From Liolophura sinensis (lineage: Eukaryota; Mollusca; Polyplacophora; Chitonida; Chitonidae), in NCBI RefSeq assembly GCF_032854445.1, contig NC_088298.1:545474-607473 (forward strand): a stretch of 62,000 nucleotides of DNA, given 5' to 3'. The notes under the pieces were generated by a model, which was given only the letters and a program-made list of their open reading frames with translations, was not told the DNA's origin and searched no databases. Position numbers and translations under genes: made by a program. Shown here in pieces: positions 32,229-42,433 of this stretch; within the stretch, counting starts at the first letter, position 1; the number at the start of each line of letters is the position of its first letter.

Positions 32229-32522
32229 CTACCAGTTTGCGCACATTATCGTTCTTTTTTTCTCACCAGCCTGAAAACACAGCCTAAAGCAGTTAAAAGC
32301 CACATCGTCATCTACGATGTAGCAATGAGAGCAAGGATTCAGAGTGAAGAGGACGTATTTCCTGTGCACCAAAACAAGTCGGCAATGTTCGATAAGCTGC
32401 TCTTCGTTCTCCGAGCGGTAATCGTTTCGCTGCCGTTCCGAGAGAAGAACGCTGACATCACCAGAAGATTTACAAACCCCTTCCGTGAACGGGGAACAGA
32501 CCGGGTCGTTCGAAAGCTCCAT
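32229..32522 (-). pseudogene. Cys-motif ORF, duplication unit 1
   Basis: A 97-aa minus frame containing CSHCYIVDDDVAFNCFRLCF followed by QAGEK. The motif C-x2-C...DD-x-A/V-F-NCFR-x-C-x2-AGEK is conserved in unit 2, although the surrounding DNA has diverged. This suggests a once functional zinc-binding-like peptide. Family unknown; not RING by strict spacing. Confidence 0.4.
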
Positions 32523-33169
32523 TTACAACTGCGGAGCGGGGGGGATGTTTTCGTATTTAAAAAAGACTATATTTCATGTTAATGAAAACGCAGAAAAATT
32601 TACTTTTTCTGTTTTTCATGTATACTCGTTAAGGAAGATCTTCTGTCAAGTCCAAGTATTTCTTTATTCTAGTCGGAATTTGAAGGTTTCGGACAGGGTC
32701 TACAACTATCGTCTTTGCTGTCGCAAATACGTCTTCGATTATATGACAGCGGGTTTTGACATCGTCGGATTGTGCATCGAGCCAAATGTTGAAGTTCCTG
32801 TGTTGGCGAAAAAGAAATCAGAAGTTCGAACATCAACTGTTTTTCGAGTCAAACATTGCAGATTTGTAACGACTTTATTGGCGTGCCGTAGACAGTCCAA
32901 GTAAACGGTGCAAGGTTTGCGCTTTGGCTCATTCGGACAGGCCCCAAAAAAGGCTATTATCAAAGTTCTCGCCAGGTGAAGCCGGGCACCCAGTGCGTAA
33001 AGATAGGCGAAGGATACGGAAAGGAGACGGGACTTGGTAACCGCGCGACAACCAAAATTTTATGTACCAAAGTAAGCGGACGCCGGCAGTAACGACGTGT
33101 AATATTTAAAACTTTCAACAACCCAACTTCAGGGTCGAAAACCCAGTTAAAAATATGAATGAAAAAACG

Positions 33170-33330
33170 GTCGCATGAAAAAAGGTCCCCGCATAAAAAA
33201 TGTTTTATCGGTGACGACCGCCAATTCACGAACGACGTCTTTCGTTTTCTCGCCAGCTTCAATGCATATTCTAAAGCAGTTAAAAACGGCACCGTCGTCT
33301 AGAAAACGACAGCGAGCACAGGATTTTTCT
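33170..33330 (-). pseudogene. Cys-motif ORF, duplication unit 2
   Basis: The matching frame in unit 2 reads CARCRFLDDGAVFNCFRICI then EAGEK, about 984 bp from unit 1. It is open over the motif but lacks a continuous ORF on either side. Confidence 0.4.
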
Positions 33331-33450
33331 GTCCATACAAGTTTCCTTTTAAATCAAAAGAAGTCGGCAATGTTCGATAAGCTCCTCTATGCTCCCTGGC
33401 CAGTAATCGTATAGGTGTCGTTTCTCGAGAAGCAAACTGACATCCAAGCG

Positions 33451-34580
33451 GTGGTGTTCGGACACCTCTCCGGGGAGCCGAAGACAAGGGTTTTTAGAAC
33501 GTTTGTATATCCATGTCGACATGTTGAAGCATAATCTGCCCGGGGGAGTTTTGCCTAGCTATATACATAAAAACGACCTAAATCAACAACAAAAGAGAGA
33601 AATCGTCAACAAAATACGATTTTAAAGAACAAATAAGGTATGAGGAACGGCCTGTCCTACTAGCGAGGAAATGATCGGTGGGTATTTTTTCGCACTATGT
33701 TCACACTAGGACCGCGGAGAAGTGGGAGGCTTACCCGTTCGGGTTCTCTTCCAAGCACAAGAGTATGCTGACAATCTGATTCTTTGTATTTATTAAGCCA
33801 CAAGTACGCTCTCCCTTTTATTTGTTTCCTCCACCACCCCTCCCCTTCCCCGAAAAAGCGGTTGGGCGAGAAAAATGTTTTCAATCGAATATGAAGGAAA
33901 AACGAAAGATAATACCGTCGAAGACGATTGAGTACACGAAGCTGTTTTGTGTGCAGCGGGAAAAATTCCTGCTCCGATGATGGTTTATTAATACCCAGGC
34001 ATACTCAGAGTTAATTGATTGCATACTAGATAAGAGCGGCGACAAATTTTTCTAGCACTATATCCTGAAGGCCGTTCTGAAAACTAGGGTTAGGGTTAGG
34101 GCGAGAGAGATAGAGAGAAAAAAAACTGTCTGGAAAATAACTTTTGAACTTCTACAAACGCGCGCCCCAGTCCACCAGTTGGATATAATTGTCCCCCACA
34201 CGGAGCGTGTAAAGAAATGAGAGGGAATGTTTTAGAGCGGACGTAACCCGGGCCGGATGAGTGCGCAGCCGAGGAATGCTGGGGGCAGAAAGAAACTACC
34301 AAAGCGCTAGAGCTCGAAAAGTATTTTTGAACGGGGCGGCGAAAACTACATTGAGACAAAGTAAGCCAGCGGGGCGAGAAAAAAAAAACGTAACGAGCAG
34401 AGCGATTAACCGGGCGAATTCTAGAGCGGGCTCAACCCTAGCCGAGGGGGGGAGGGGAGAGAGAGAGAAAAGGCGTCCGAGGAACGCCCTTTGTTTTTGC
34501 TCGAAAACTATTTTCGGAGCAGTTGCTACTCGCCGGTGTTATTTCCGCAGCAGAATGTCTTCGCTGTTGGCGCGCAGCAG
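33451..34580. other. GC-richer non-coding stretch with TTAGGG run
   Basis: No gene recognised. 34085-34101 is TAGGGTTAGGGTTAGGG (about three telomere-type repeats), followed by GA-rich sequence. The 34140-34560 part is CpG-rich. Confidence 0.5.
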
Positions 34581-34588
34581 TTTCTGGG

Positions 34589-34590
<2 letters not shown>

Positions 34591-34640
<50 letters not shown>

Positions 34641-34645
34641 ACTTG
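34591..34645 (+). repeat. (GT)n(GA)n microsatellite
   Basis: About 18 GT units followed by about 7 GA units. Confidence 0.95.
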
Positions 34646-36069
34646 TGTTTGGTGTTTTATGGGGACCTAAGACCGTCCTGTGACCTGGACTGTGGGGAAC
34701 TTCACGGTTTATGGGGACCTCTCATTTGGCCCATAAAACGTTTGCGGTATTTTTCGGCTGTAAACAGAGCAGCCTGCCATATAATTACCGGAAAGGTACT
34801 TTCTTGTAATCGTATTTGCTTTAAATTATTAAATAATCCTGCTTTGGATGGTTTAACCCCATTAACCCTTTATTTTATAAAATGTGAGAGTTGTCCCCCT
34901 TGGATAACTTGGACCACCAGGCTGCTGCATTTCTCGATCACATAGATGATAAAGAAGGCGCGAGAAATGAGGTAGATGGTTATTTCGAATTTTTTTCTCC
35001 GTAGTATGTAGATGTAGTATATGTAGAGTGGTTTCATTGTGTGAAGTTGATCATAATGTAGACAAACTGTTGTTGTTATACCCTTGCCCGTGCTTTATAT
35101 ACGTTAAATGACAAAATTGTTGTTGTTGTTGGACATTACATATGTCTAAGGGGACGGGGTGGCACTACTGTCCATATTTAACGGCTTAAGTTGCAAAATG
35201 CAAGTCTATGAATAAAATGATTTCTTATGTTTCTGGTGTGTGCAAATGTCAGTCTGGTGTAATTTGCATATTTAATTCAGTCTTGATCTTATATTCTTCG
35301 GATTAAGGACACGCTTATGAATAGATTTCCTCTAAATGAGGATATGGTGCGTGTGTTACAAAGTGATTTGTACTTGAATTTGGTATTTCCTACGAACAAA
35401 TGTGCTAGAAAAGGATTTTTATATTGATATTATTACGATTATTATATTTATAGTTATACTTTCATAAATGCACAAAAACAACACGTTTACTTTCAAATGT
35501 ATTTAATAGACATATGTCACATCTCCATTTAGTGCATATTAATGCACAAATAATGTGTCGAACTTCCATTCCACGCTGAGGTAATTCCAAATATTCAGGA
35601 TACAATATTTTCAAATGTCTCTTTTGCTTTAAATCAAAATTCTTGCATATGAAGTTTGAATGCGAAAGGTCTTCCAGCAGGCCCTGAAATACAAACTTTT
35701 CATGTGGATTAATGGGGATAGGAAATTTAATATCGCTGTCATCTGTTTAAGTCCTTCCGACTCTTTTCTTCAACAGTTTTGTATCACAAATGCAATACCA
35801 CTTTTTCACTTTTTAAAAGTATCTCTTTCACCTTCCACATCTGTAATGTTGCTTGCGAGGGCAGTTAAGAAGAGGACAAAATGTGCGATGAAACCACTCC
35901 GTTCATTTCTTAAACATTGCGACACATGTGAAAGATATCAGAAATTGTTGAATTTCAAATTACTGGAGAACATGAAGTATATATCAAGAGGGGTTAATTC
36001 CTGATATTTTTTGTGATGCTTTGGTCTTTGTTACGATGTACAAATTATTTGCCGTTGATTTCTCTTTAG
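34646..36069. other. Upstream region of the SET gene; no gene seen
   Basis: AT-rich. Short ORFs (for example 35660-36004) show no known domain and no splice-consistent partner. The TCTCTTTAG acceptor at 36069 suggests that an untranslated first exon of the SET gene lies somewhere here. Confidence 0.4.
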
Positions 36070-36076
36070 ATAGACA

Positions 36077-36206
36077 ATGGCATCCAGACGACCAAAGCGT
36101 AAATGCAGACTTCAGACATCAGAAAAGTACAGCCCGTTGACTAAGGCCCTAGGCTCTGGCAGGGACCAAGAGGGTTTTGAGGTCAGATATATCAATGGAT
36201 ATATTG
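36077..36206 (+). CDS. SET gene exon 1 (start codon)
   Basis: ATG at 36077 in context CAATGG, basic start MASRRPKRKCRLQTSEKYSP, ending FEVRYINGYIG across the donor GTGAGG. The exon leaves in phase 1. The preceding acceptor at 36068-36069 implies an upstream non-coding exon. Confidence 0.72.
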
Positions 36207-39200
36207 GTGAGGAGGGGTTGCATATTTGACATTCTGAATAGCTAATGTAAATCCACCACTGACTTCTGTTTATTAACTGCATTTATAATTGTTACTTTTA
36301 ATGCTAAAACATTATTAAACTAATTTAAAATCATTGTTTTGCAGTCTTGTCAGTATAAGATGCAAAAAAGTTAAACTGTTTGTTTGTTTCGTTGGAGGTA
36401 CGTATGTTACTTGTCTTATTTGTATTAATTTTGCAGGGCATGGAGTATTTGCTTCACAGAAATTTAACACGGGAGATTTCCTCCTGGAGTATAAGGGAGA
36501 CTTAGTTTCCACAAAGGAAGGAGAAAGACGAGAGGCACAATATACCCTGACTAAAGGAAGTTTTCTGATGTTCTTTTCCTACGATGGAAAGAGACTGTGG
36601 TGAGAAATCGCAATGTAAATGTATTATGTAAAACAAATCGTTTTTGAAATAAAACTGACACAGTGTGCACGTGTTTGAAGTTTTATTATGTAATACTGCA
36701 TAACATTTTTTCAGTGGATGGTTTCATATGTAAAGTTTTTATTCCTTTCATAGCGACAGTCCCTATAAGGTCATTAACGACAGACATTATCAATATGGCC
36801 CATAAAGCCCACCAAACTATCAAAACTTTGTATCAAAGTAATTAAAAGGTATTTTAATGTTGTTTTCAATGGGCTTTTTTCTGATGCTTTTAAATTATGT
36901 GATTTCATTTTAAAAGTTTCTTCAGTCCAAACATGAAGTATTAACACTTATTTGTTACTTATTATCTACAAATACTTAATGTGTCAGTTATAATGGGTTT
37001 TTTTCTTGATCGTTTTTTTATTATTTTTTTTTAAATACAAAGTATGGATGGAACAGAGGACCCGTTTGATACAAACATGGCAAGGATGATCAATGACGAG
37101 GGAGAAAATCCAAACTGTGTGATGAGGGCCATTTCATTTCTTGGACGACCCCGTCTGTGCCTGTTTGCCCTAAAAGACATCAATATTGGGGAAGAATTAA
37201 GATATGATTATGGAGTGGAAGATCTGCCTTGGCGATTGGTAAATGTTCTGTGTTTTTTAATTATAAGGAATCCAATTTAATTCTCAGGAATCCAAGCGGA
37301 AGTCACTAAGAAGGTAAGACAAGTAAACGTGTCCTAAGTGTAATGCGTAACACATGTTTGAAAGAAATTATTGTTTTTATGTTCAATTTTTCAACTGTTT
37401 TCGGCTAAAATTAAACTTCCACTGAAATATCATTTCTTGCTCTGGCCTATTCCACTCATATAATAAACAAAGTACATGTACTGTTATCTTTAGTAGTTTG
37501 ATCAGAATTTTAGTACATGTAGTTTTCCACGTCTTGTTTTCAGAAATTCATCTTTAGATGAATTGACCTTCTGTGGCCTAAACAAGGTGAGCCACATGTG
37601 TATGGTGCGTTTAAATTTTGTGTTTACTAATGGGCAGATTAAACACCTTAAACATGCAGCATAATGTGCAAACCATTGTCATAATAGATTTATAATACTT
37701 TCCCTGTTTTTGTTAGCCTCTAATGTCTGAAAATATGAACGTTAACTCACAGATGCTGGTGATATAATGTTGTTCTTGACAAATCTTAGAATACAATGTG
37801 TGTTCATCACTAATGCATTGATATAGGCTAACAAAAAGAGTTCAATTTGCCTTTAATAATTGCAGCAAGCTTATCCGATTCAGGTAGAAAAGGACGGTAT
37901 GGGACATATTTTAACTAGTTATTTTAGTACGAATGGCCGCGTTTTCATTTTTAAGTTTATACGGCTTATTTGGGTAAACTTTTCTAACAGCTTACACACC
38001 AATGCTTCACTTAACCCGTATTTGGTACTGTTTACAATTTGTTTCATTAATACCATTTTTATTCATATTGTGTGAAAAGTTACGACCAATTCAGACAAAT
38101 TGTTCCACTTTTGGACACTTCGCCTTTATCCCAAAATTTATGTAATTGTAAAAATAAAATAAATCTGATGTGTTGAGTAACCAGTCAGCCTGTAGTTTAA
38201 CCAGACAATATTTTATTGCAGGATCAAATGTCATTTGTCCTTTGGCTTGATTTGACACATGCTTGATTTCATAAATGTAAACTGAAACTTTTGAAATTGT
38301 GTATTTTGAAAACGTTTACAATATGGGTCATTAAATGTTATTACTTTAGGTGGTTTTGTTATCCTTACAAATTTCAGGAAACAACAAAAAGGTGGTGGAT
38401 GTGAGAAGTGGAGAGGCTGATGTTCGTCATACAGGTGTTGGGAGAGAAACCGAGAGAGCAAGTGCGGTGACAGAATAAACAGGCTGTGACATACCATGTC
38501 ATGCAGATCAGATTTCCTGTGTGCCTGGTATGGGGAATAGTTATACTATAATATTTATTTATTGATCTATAATGATAATAAGGGTAATGACCCAGGAGCC
38601 TTTCAGCAATGCGGCCGCTCTGAGTTCAAATTCAGCTCATGCTGGCTTCCCCTCCGGATGTAAGTGAGAAGGTCTGCAGCAACCTGCGCATGGTCGTAGA
38701 TTTCTGCCCGGTTTCCGGTCACCAAAATGCGGACAGCCGTCGTATAAATGAAATATTCTTGAGTACGGCATAAAGCAGCAGTCAAATAGATAAATAAATA
38801 TAATGATAATATGCCTTATAGCTGTGCTAGAAGCTTTTAGCTTTGGTTTCCTAAAAACTTTCAGGTAACAGGGAAAAGATTGTTGAAGTGGAAAGTGCAT
38901 ATACATTGACACATGCATGTACGGATGAATTGACAGCAGATACACAAGTAGTCAAACCTTTGGATCAGACATTTGTCAAAAGTAGGCTAAGTTGTGAAAT
39001 GTTTATGTGTACACTTTTGGATTCTTAACTTGTATCATGCATTAGCTTTGTTTTATGACTGACTGGTTTTTGACACCATAATCAAATTCACTCTGTTAAG
39101 TTTATGGTTGGAGAAAAGCGGAGTAAACAACTATTCTTTTGATAAGTATATTTATCAGTGAAAGCATTGTGTGCTTTAAAGCAGTTTCTGATGTACAGTA

Positions 39201-41369
39201 ATAATTTCAGAGACAGCCTTGGGAAGTGAAGAAGTTGGGATGAAAACATACACGGATGGAGACACTGAAACTTCAAAATTGGCTTTTGTGACAGGGAATG
39301 GTGAAATACTTCAGGAGCCTTCAGGTACATTTACAAGCCATGGTGATGACGCGACACCTGTAATTGAAAGGATAGTATTAGTTTGAATGCCCTACATATC
39401 ATATATTGTCCGTGGTTTGCATATAAATTGCGCAAATAATTAGATCTTAATGCAGACAACAGAAGATTTTACAGACGCTTTGTGATGATGGCTTACAAGG
39501 AAATTTGTTTTACCAAAAGTCCACTATAATTAACAACCCATGACAAGAAGTACTCAACAGATTATGGACTCTTTGTTATAGAGGCATGAGCAACAGATGT
39601 GTGACCACCCATGATTCCTAAGTGATGTGTTCATAACTATATGTAGGTGTTATGATTTTATAATATGGTAGTGATGCTGTCACAAACTATGGGCGTGTGA
39701 ATGGTTGTACCTAATAGGAGCGCTTTCATTTCTCACTTTCTTTCAGTTACGGTTAATTCGCTCCTTTTAGACTTTAATCATTGGGAACTTTGGTCATTAT
39801 TGGATATATTTATTTGTTTAAAATTCTAGAGACCGCACAAGAAACTGTGGTTGTGGAAGGTATAAAAGCTTGGATGGATGGTGTTGAGGTGCCGGTAGAT
39901 ATTGCGAATGCAGAACTTAACTTGGCAAAGAATTCTGATGTCTCAGGTACACATGTAGTCCATCAATGATTTTAATGTTTCCCGCATGAAGTTTTGGATT
40001 TGCTTGTTGTTTGTTCAAACAACGACTGACGAGAGCTGTTTAACTGTCGCTGTGGAATGACAGGGTAAGAGTTAATAAAATTACATACCAGACTAGATGC
40101 ACATTTAATAGATGTATCAGTGGAGGTGATGTAAATTGAATAGATCGTTTTATTTTTTTGTAAACATTACAGAGAACAAAGAAGTGATGGCTGTGGAAAG
40201 TCAAGAAGCTGAAAGAGCAAGCGCGGTGACAGAACAAGCAGGCTGTGACATACAAGGTTACCCTGACCAGAGTTCCCATGTGTCTGGTATGTGGTGTACT
40301 AATATGATAAAAATTATTTGTTTTGGTAAGTGCAGACATAGGGACAAATATATGGAAACAAGTGAGGCAAAAGTCGATATCAAACGTGACTGTGTCCAAA
40401 ATCAAGTGTAATCATGGTAATGTGAATTGTACGCCAACATAAGTGTATTGTTAGATTGCTATTAAACTTTGTGCACCAGTGAGAACGTCACAAATGATGA
40501 TATGCTTTAATAGTTTCAGGGCTGATACTTTTGAGAAGTGTTAACGGAGAAATCGATACATGCACGAATGGAGAGACTTTGGGAATGTCTGAGGTAACAG
40601 CGGATGCTGAAATACATCAACTCTTGAAGAAGACTTCAGGTGTTTTAGGTAATGGAGATGAAACACGCGTAATTGAACGCGTTCTGTTAGACTGGATGCC
40701 TTATTTGTCTTGGGTTTACCATCCTAACTTAACATTGCATAATTTAATGTTAGGGTAAAAAGCAGAATATTTGCAAGTTTTATGTTTTTAGTTAAGTTTT
40801 TTTTTATGTTTTTAGTTAAGTTTTTTGTTATTTCTTAAGTGTATGTATTTTATGCACATTAGGCCTGTGATGTGGAAGAGTTGTGATTTGATACTACAGG
40901 GAAATACTCTCTAAATTTGAAATCTGATTGCTCTGGCATAGAAAAGTAGTATTTTTATGAGTTTGATATAAATCCAAAGCGGAATTAAAACAATAATGTT
41001 GAATATATTAAAATTTTATCCAATTTTAGAAAAGAAGATAATGACGGTTGAAAGTAAAGATTTTAACGTGGGATTAGTAGATGAAATCAGTGCTTCAGAC
41101 GTATCTGACGATGATTCAGACTACATGTATTCTGGAATAGGTGTAAAATAAAAATCACAAAAAATATATATACGAATATATAAGTTATTTATCTCACAGT
41201 TGCATGTTGTGTTTTAGGAAAGGCTGTTCAACGCACAGAATGGAGAAGTGATGAAATGAAGGCCATCTCAGACTTGATTGATCAGTCAGTACAGTCGAGG
41301 AAACCTCCCAGAAAAGCTGACGTTATTAGCTGCCTGAGTTCTTTTCCGCAGCTTAAGGCACACAAGTGA
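36077..41369 (+). CDS. SET-domain methyltransferase gene (KMT5A-like) with repeated exons
   Basis: A multi-exon gene model built from open frames bounded by GT-AG signals: SET exons 36077-36206, 36437-36599 and 37043-37238; uncertain linker exons at 37288-37313, 37544-37586 and 37866-37883; phase-1/1 exons at 38865-38981, 39211-39324, 39830-39946, 40173-40286, 40520-40639 and 41030-41140; and a terminal exon 41218-41369. The predicted protein would carry an N-terminal SET domain that transfers methyl groups from S-adenosylmethionine to lysine, a variable acidic linker and a SANT-like C-terminus. It is probably nuclear. The SET domain resembles KMT5A (SET8), but more so the invertebrate and fish proteins in which SET is joined to zinc fingers and a recombinase-like core. 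The join between the SET exons (ending phase 0) and the phase-1 array is unresolved. Confidence 0.72.
36437..36599 (+). CDS. SET gene exon 2 (SET domain N-lobe)
   Basis: Acceptor TTTTGCAG. Reads HGVFASQKFNTGDFLLEYKG, the family motif (G-x-G-VFA.. GDF-x-EY-x-G-D) that begins the SET fold and contacts S-adenosylmethionine, then KEGERREAQY. Donor GTGAGA; leaves in phase 2 and splices to make Cys. Confidence 0.85.
37043..37238 (+). CDS. SET gene exon 3 (catalytic SET core)
   Basis: Acceptor ATACAAAG. Reads CMDGTEDPFDTNMARMINDE, then NPNCVMRAISFLGRPRLCLF and GEELRYDYGVEDLPWRL. The conserved RxIN-xx-xxNC and GEEL-x-YDYG motifs form the cofactor pocket and hold the catalytic Tyr. KMT5A has NHS where this protein has NDE. 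Donor GTAAAT, phase 0. Confidence 0.85.
37288..37313 (+). CDS. SET gene, possible micro-exon
   Basis: 26 nt, ESKRKSLR, between TTCTCAG and GTAAGA. Phase-compatible with exon 3 and with 37544-37586. Confidence 0.4.
37544..37586 (+). CDS. SET gene, possible small exon
   Basis: 43 nt, reading NSSLDELTFCGLNK, between TTTTCAG and GTGAGC. Completes the codon of the previous micro-exon and ends in phase 0. Confidence 0.42.
37866..37883 (+). CDS. SET gene, doubtful micro-exon
   Basis: 18 nt (QAYPIQ) between AATTGCAG and GTAGAA, phase 0. Too short to be convincing, and it does not supply the phase 1 needed by the following exons. Confidence 0.22.
38378..38527 (+). pseudogene. Repeat exon with in-frame stop (pseudo-exon)
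   Basis: Acceptor ATTTCAG and donor GTATGG frame a phase-1/1 unit. It reads TERASAVTE, stop, TGCDI, where the paralogous exon at 40173-40286 reads AERASAVTEQAGCDI. The stop TAA (38476-38478) replaces CAA. Probably skipped or dead. Confidence 0.7.
38586..38802 (+). mobile_element. SINE in SET gene intron
   Basis: AATGACCCAGGAGCC start, AGCTCATGCTGGCTTCCCCT, GAGTACGGCATAAAGCAGCA, TAGATAAATAAATA end. Head truncated. Confidence 0.85.
38865..38981 (+). CDS. SET gene repeat exon a
   Basis: Acceptor ACTTTCAG, donor GTAGGC; 2 + 114 + 1 nt, phase 1/1. Reads NREKIVEVESAYTLTHACTD and TADTQVVKPL. N-terminus similar to the exon at 40173 (NKEVMAVES). Confidence 0.6.
39211..39324 (+). CDS. SET gene repeat exon b
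   Basis: Acceptor AATTTCAG, donor GTACAT, phase 1/1. Reads TALGSEEVGMKTYTDGDTET and GNGEILQEPSG. It shares a TDGxT pattern with exon e and the terminal -SG codon with exons c, d and e. Confidence 0.65.
39830..39946 (+). CDS. SET gene repeat exon c
   Basis: Acceptor AATTCTAG, donor GTACAC, phase 1/1. Reads TAQETVVVEGIKAWMDGVEV and NAELNLAKNSDVSG. Confidence 0.65.
40173..40286 (+). CDS. SET gene repeat exon d
   Basis: Acceptor ACATTACAG, donor GTATGT, phase 1/1. Reads NKEVMAVESQEAERASAVTE and QSSHVSG. Close paralogue of the disabled exon at 38378-38527. Confidence 0.68.
40520..40639 (+). CDS. SET gene repeat exon e
   Basis: Acceptor AGTTTCAG, donor GTGTTT, phase 1/1. Reads LILLRSVNGEIDTCTNGETL and EIHQLLKKTSG. 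Confidence 0.62.
41030..41140 (+). CDS. SET gene repeat exon f
   Basis: Acceptor CAATTTTAG, donor GTGTAA, phase 1/1. Acidic: KKIMTVESKDFNVGLVDEIS and DVSDDDSDYMYSGIG. The acidic run directly before the SANT-like exon is usual in this family. Confidence 0.68.
41218..41369 (+). CDS. SET gene terminal exon (SANT-like)
   Basis: Acceptor TGTTTTAG, entered in phase 1, stop TGA at 41367-41369. Reads KAVQRTEWRSDEMKAISDLI, then RKPPRKADVISCL. It has the W-x3-E-x4-I pattern of a Myb/SANT helix followed by the basic K(P)P(R/G)K-x-x-C segment that closes SET/YR family proteins. It is short of a complete SANT fold, probably a truncated or divergent tail. Confidence 0.7.
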
Positions 41370-41617
41370 ATTCATGTTAAATTTCGTGTTTGGGCAGAGG
41401 CGCAGAAAATGATCAACAAAAAAAAATCTGTAAAAGCCTCTTTTCTGAGCCATGATTAAAATGTCCCCACGTTCAATAAATGTATTGTTCACACAGATTT
41501 TGGTATGTTTTGCATTCCTGCTGCTGTATGTGGGCCATTTGTTGAGCTGTTTGAATTTGAGTAAAATATGGCACGGGAATATGATTCTTACACGATGGAT
41601 TACTGATGCGGTGAACT

Positions 41618-41800
41618 TTATTTGACTGGAATTTCATGCCATACTCAAGAATATTTCACTTATACGACGGCGACCACATTATGGCGGACGGAAATCGTGC
41701 AGTGCCCTGGGGAAACCCACGACCTTCAGCATGTTGCTGTCGGACATTCCCACTTCACACCAGAGACAGAGATCCAGTCCGAGCTGGAAGACTAAGGAAG
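41618..41800 (-). mobile_element. SINE, diverged
   Basis: ATACTCAAGAATATTTCACT, TATACGACGGCGACCACATT, CCAGTCCGAGCTGG. Confidence 0.75.
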
Positions 41801-41869
41801 CCATACAGAACAACTTCTACTTCTATGATCTACTCAACTTCTGTGCCGACCGAACAGTAGTCACATTCA

Positions 41870-41948
41870 TTTACTTAAAATTGCATTTAACGCCGCACTC
41901 AAGAATGTTTCACATATTATGACAGCTGTCAGTTTTATAGGTGGAGAA
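41870..41948 (-). mobile_element. SINE tail fragment
   Basis: TTTAACGCCGCACTCAAGAA, TGTCAGTTTTATAGGTGG. Confidence 0.65.
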
Positions 41949-42095
41949 AAGCGGAGTGCACGCATTGAACCATTGCTCCTTGCCACGTGTTATAGGAAGT
42001 TATAGACATCATGCTTGTCCATCACTTGGGCAAACCAATACGGCACTTCTACGCCACAGACTTATTGTGCTCACACCTAATTTTGGGAAACAGAA

Positions 42096-42101
42096 AGTGA
42101 T
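42096..42101. repeat. hAT-like element TSD, left
   Basis: AGTGAT directly before CAGGGTTC; repeated at 46480-46485 directly after ...CCCTG. Confidence 0.85.
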
Positions 42102-42433
42102 CAGGGTTCGCACGCCTCCTGGAAAGTCCTGGAAACTCCTTGAAAAAAAAATCCGACCTGGAAACTCCTGGAAAGTCCTGGAATTCAAATAAAAACTCCT
42201 GGAAAGTCCTGAAATTCTGATAAATATAAAAAAACTAGCCGGTCGGTAATCTAACGCTGTTTGTGCAAGGGAGATAACTTTGCATTTTTACGACATTAAC
42301 GTATGTTATATATAAACCGTAAAGCGTTCTAACTTTTAACGACAGTTGGCTTTACTTTCTGTCTCGAGGTCCCGCCAAATTTCTCCGTTTCTTTGTTCTG
42401 ATTACTGAAGTGGGTCACGGGCTATTTGTCATC

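Larger units (their letters stand above)
31800..33450. repeat. Diverged ~1-kb tandem duplication
   Basis: Matching words in the same order, offset about 980-1055 bp: TTAGTAACAACTTTACTGGC (31811) with TTGTAACGACTTTATTGGC (32864); TACCAAAGTAA (32031 and 33064); CTAAAGCAGTTAAAA (32283 and 33271); GTCGGCAATGTTCGATAAGCT (32380 and 33364). Both copies contain the Cys-rich frame described below. Confidence 0.8.

Noticed and set aside
34261-34945. ORFs at 34.3-34.9 kb with Cys-Val repeats
   Set aside because: Produced by the (GT)n microsatellite; no conserved motif.
35660-36004. 114-aa ORF upstream of the SET gene
   Set aside because: No domain, no splice-compatible neighbour, AT-rich composition like non-coding flank.
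37866-38085. 71-codon ORF at 37.86 kb as an exon
   Set aside because: Hydrophobic, AT-driven sequence; only its first 18 nt are bounded by plausible splice sites.
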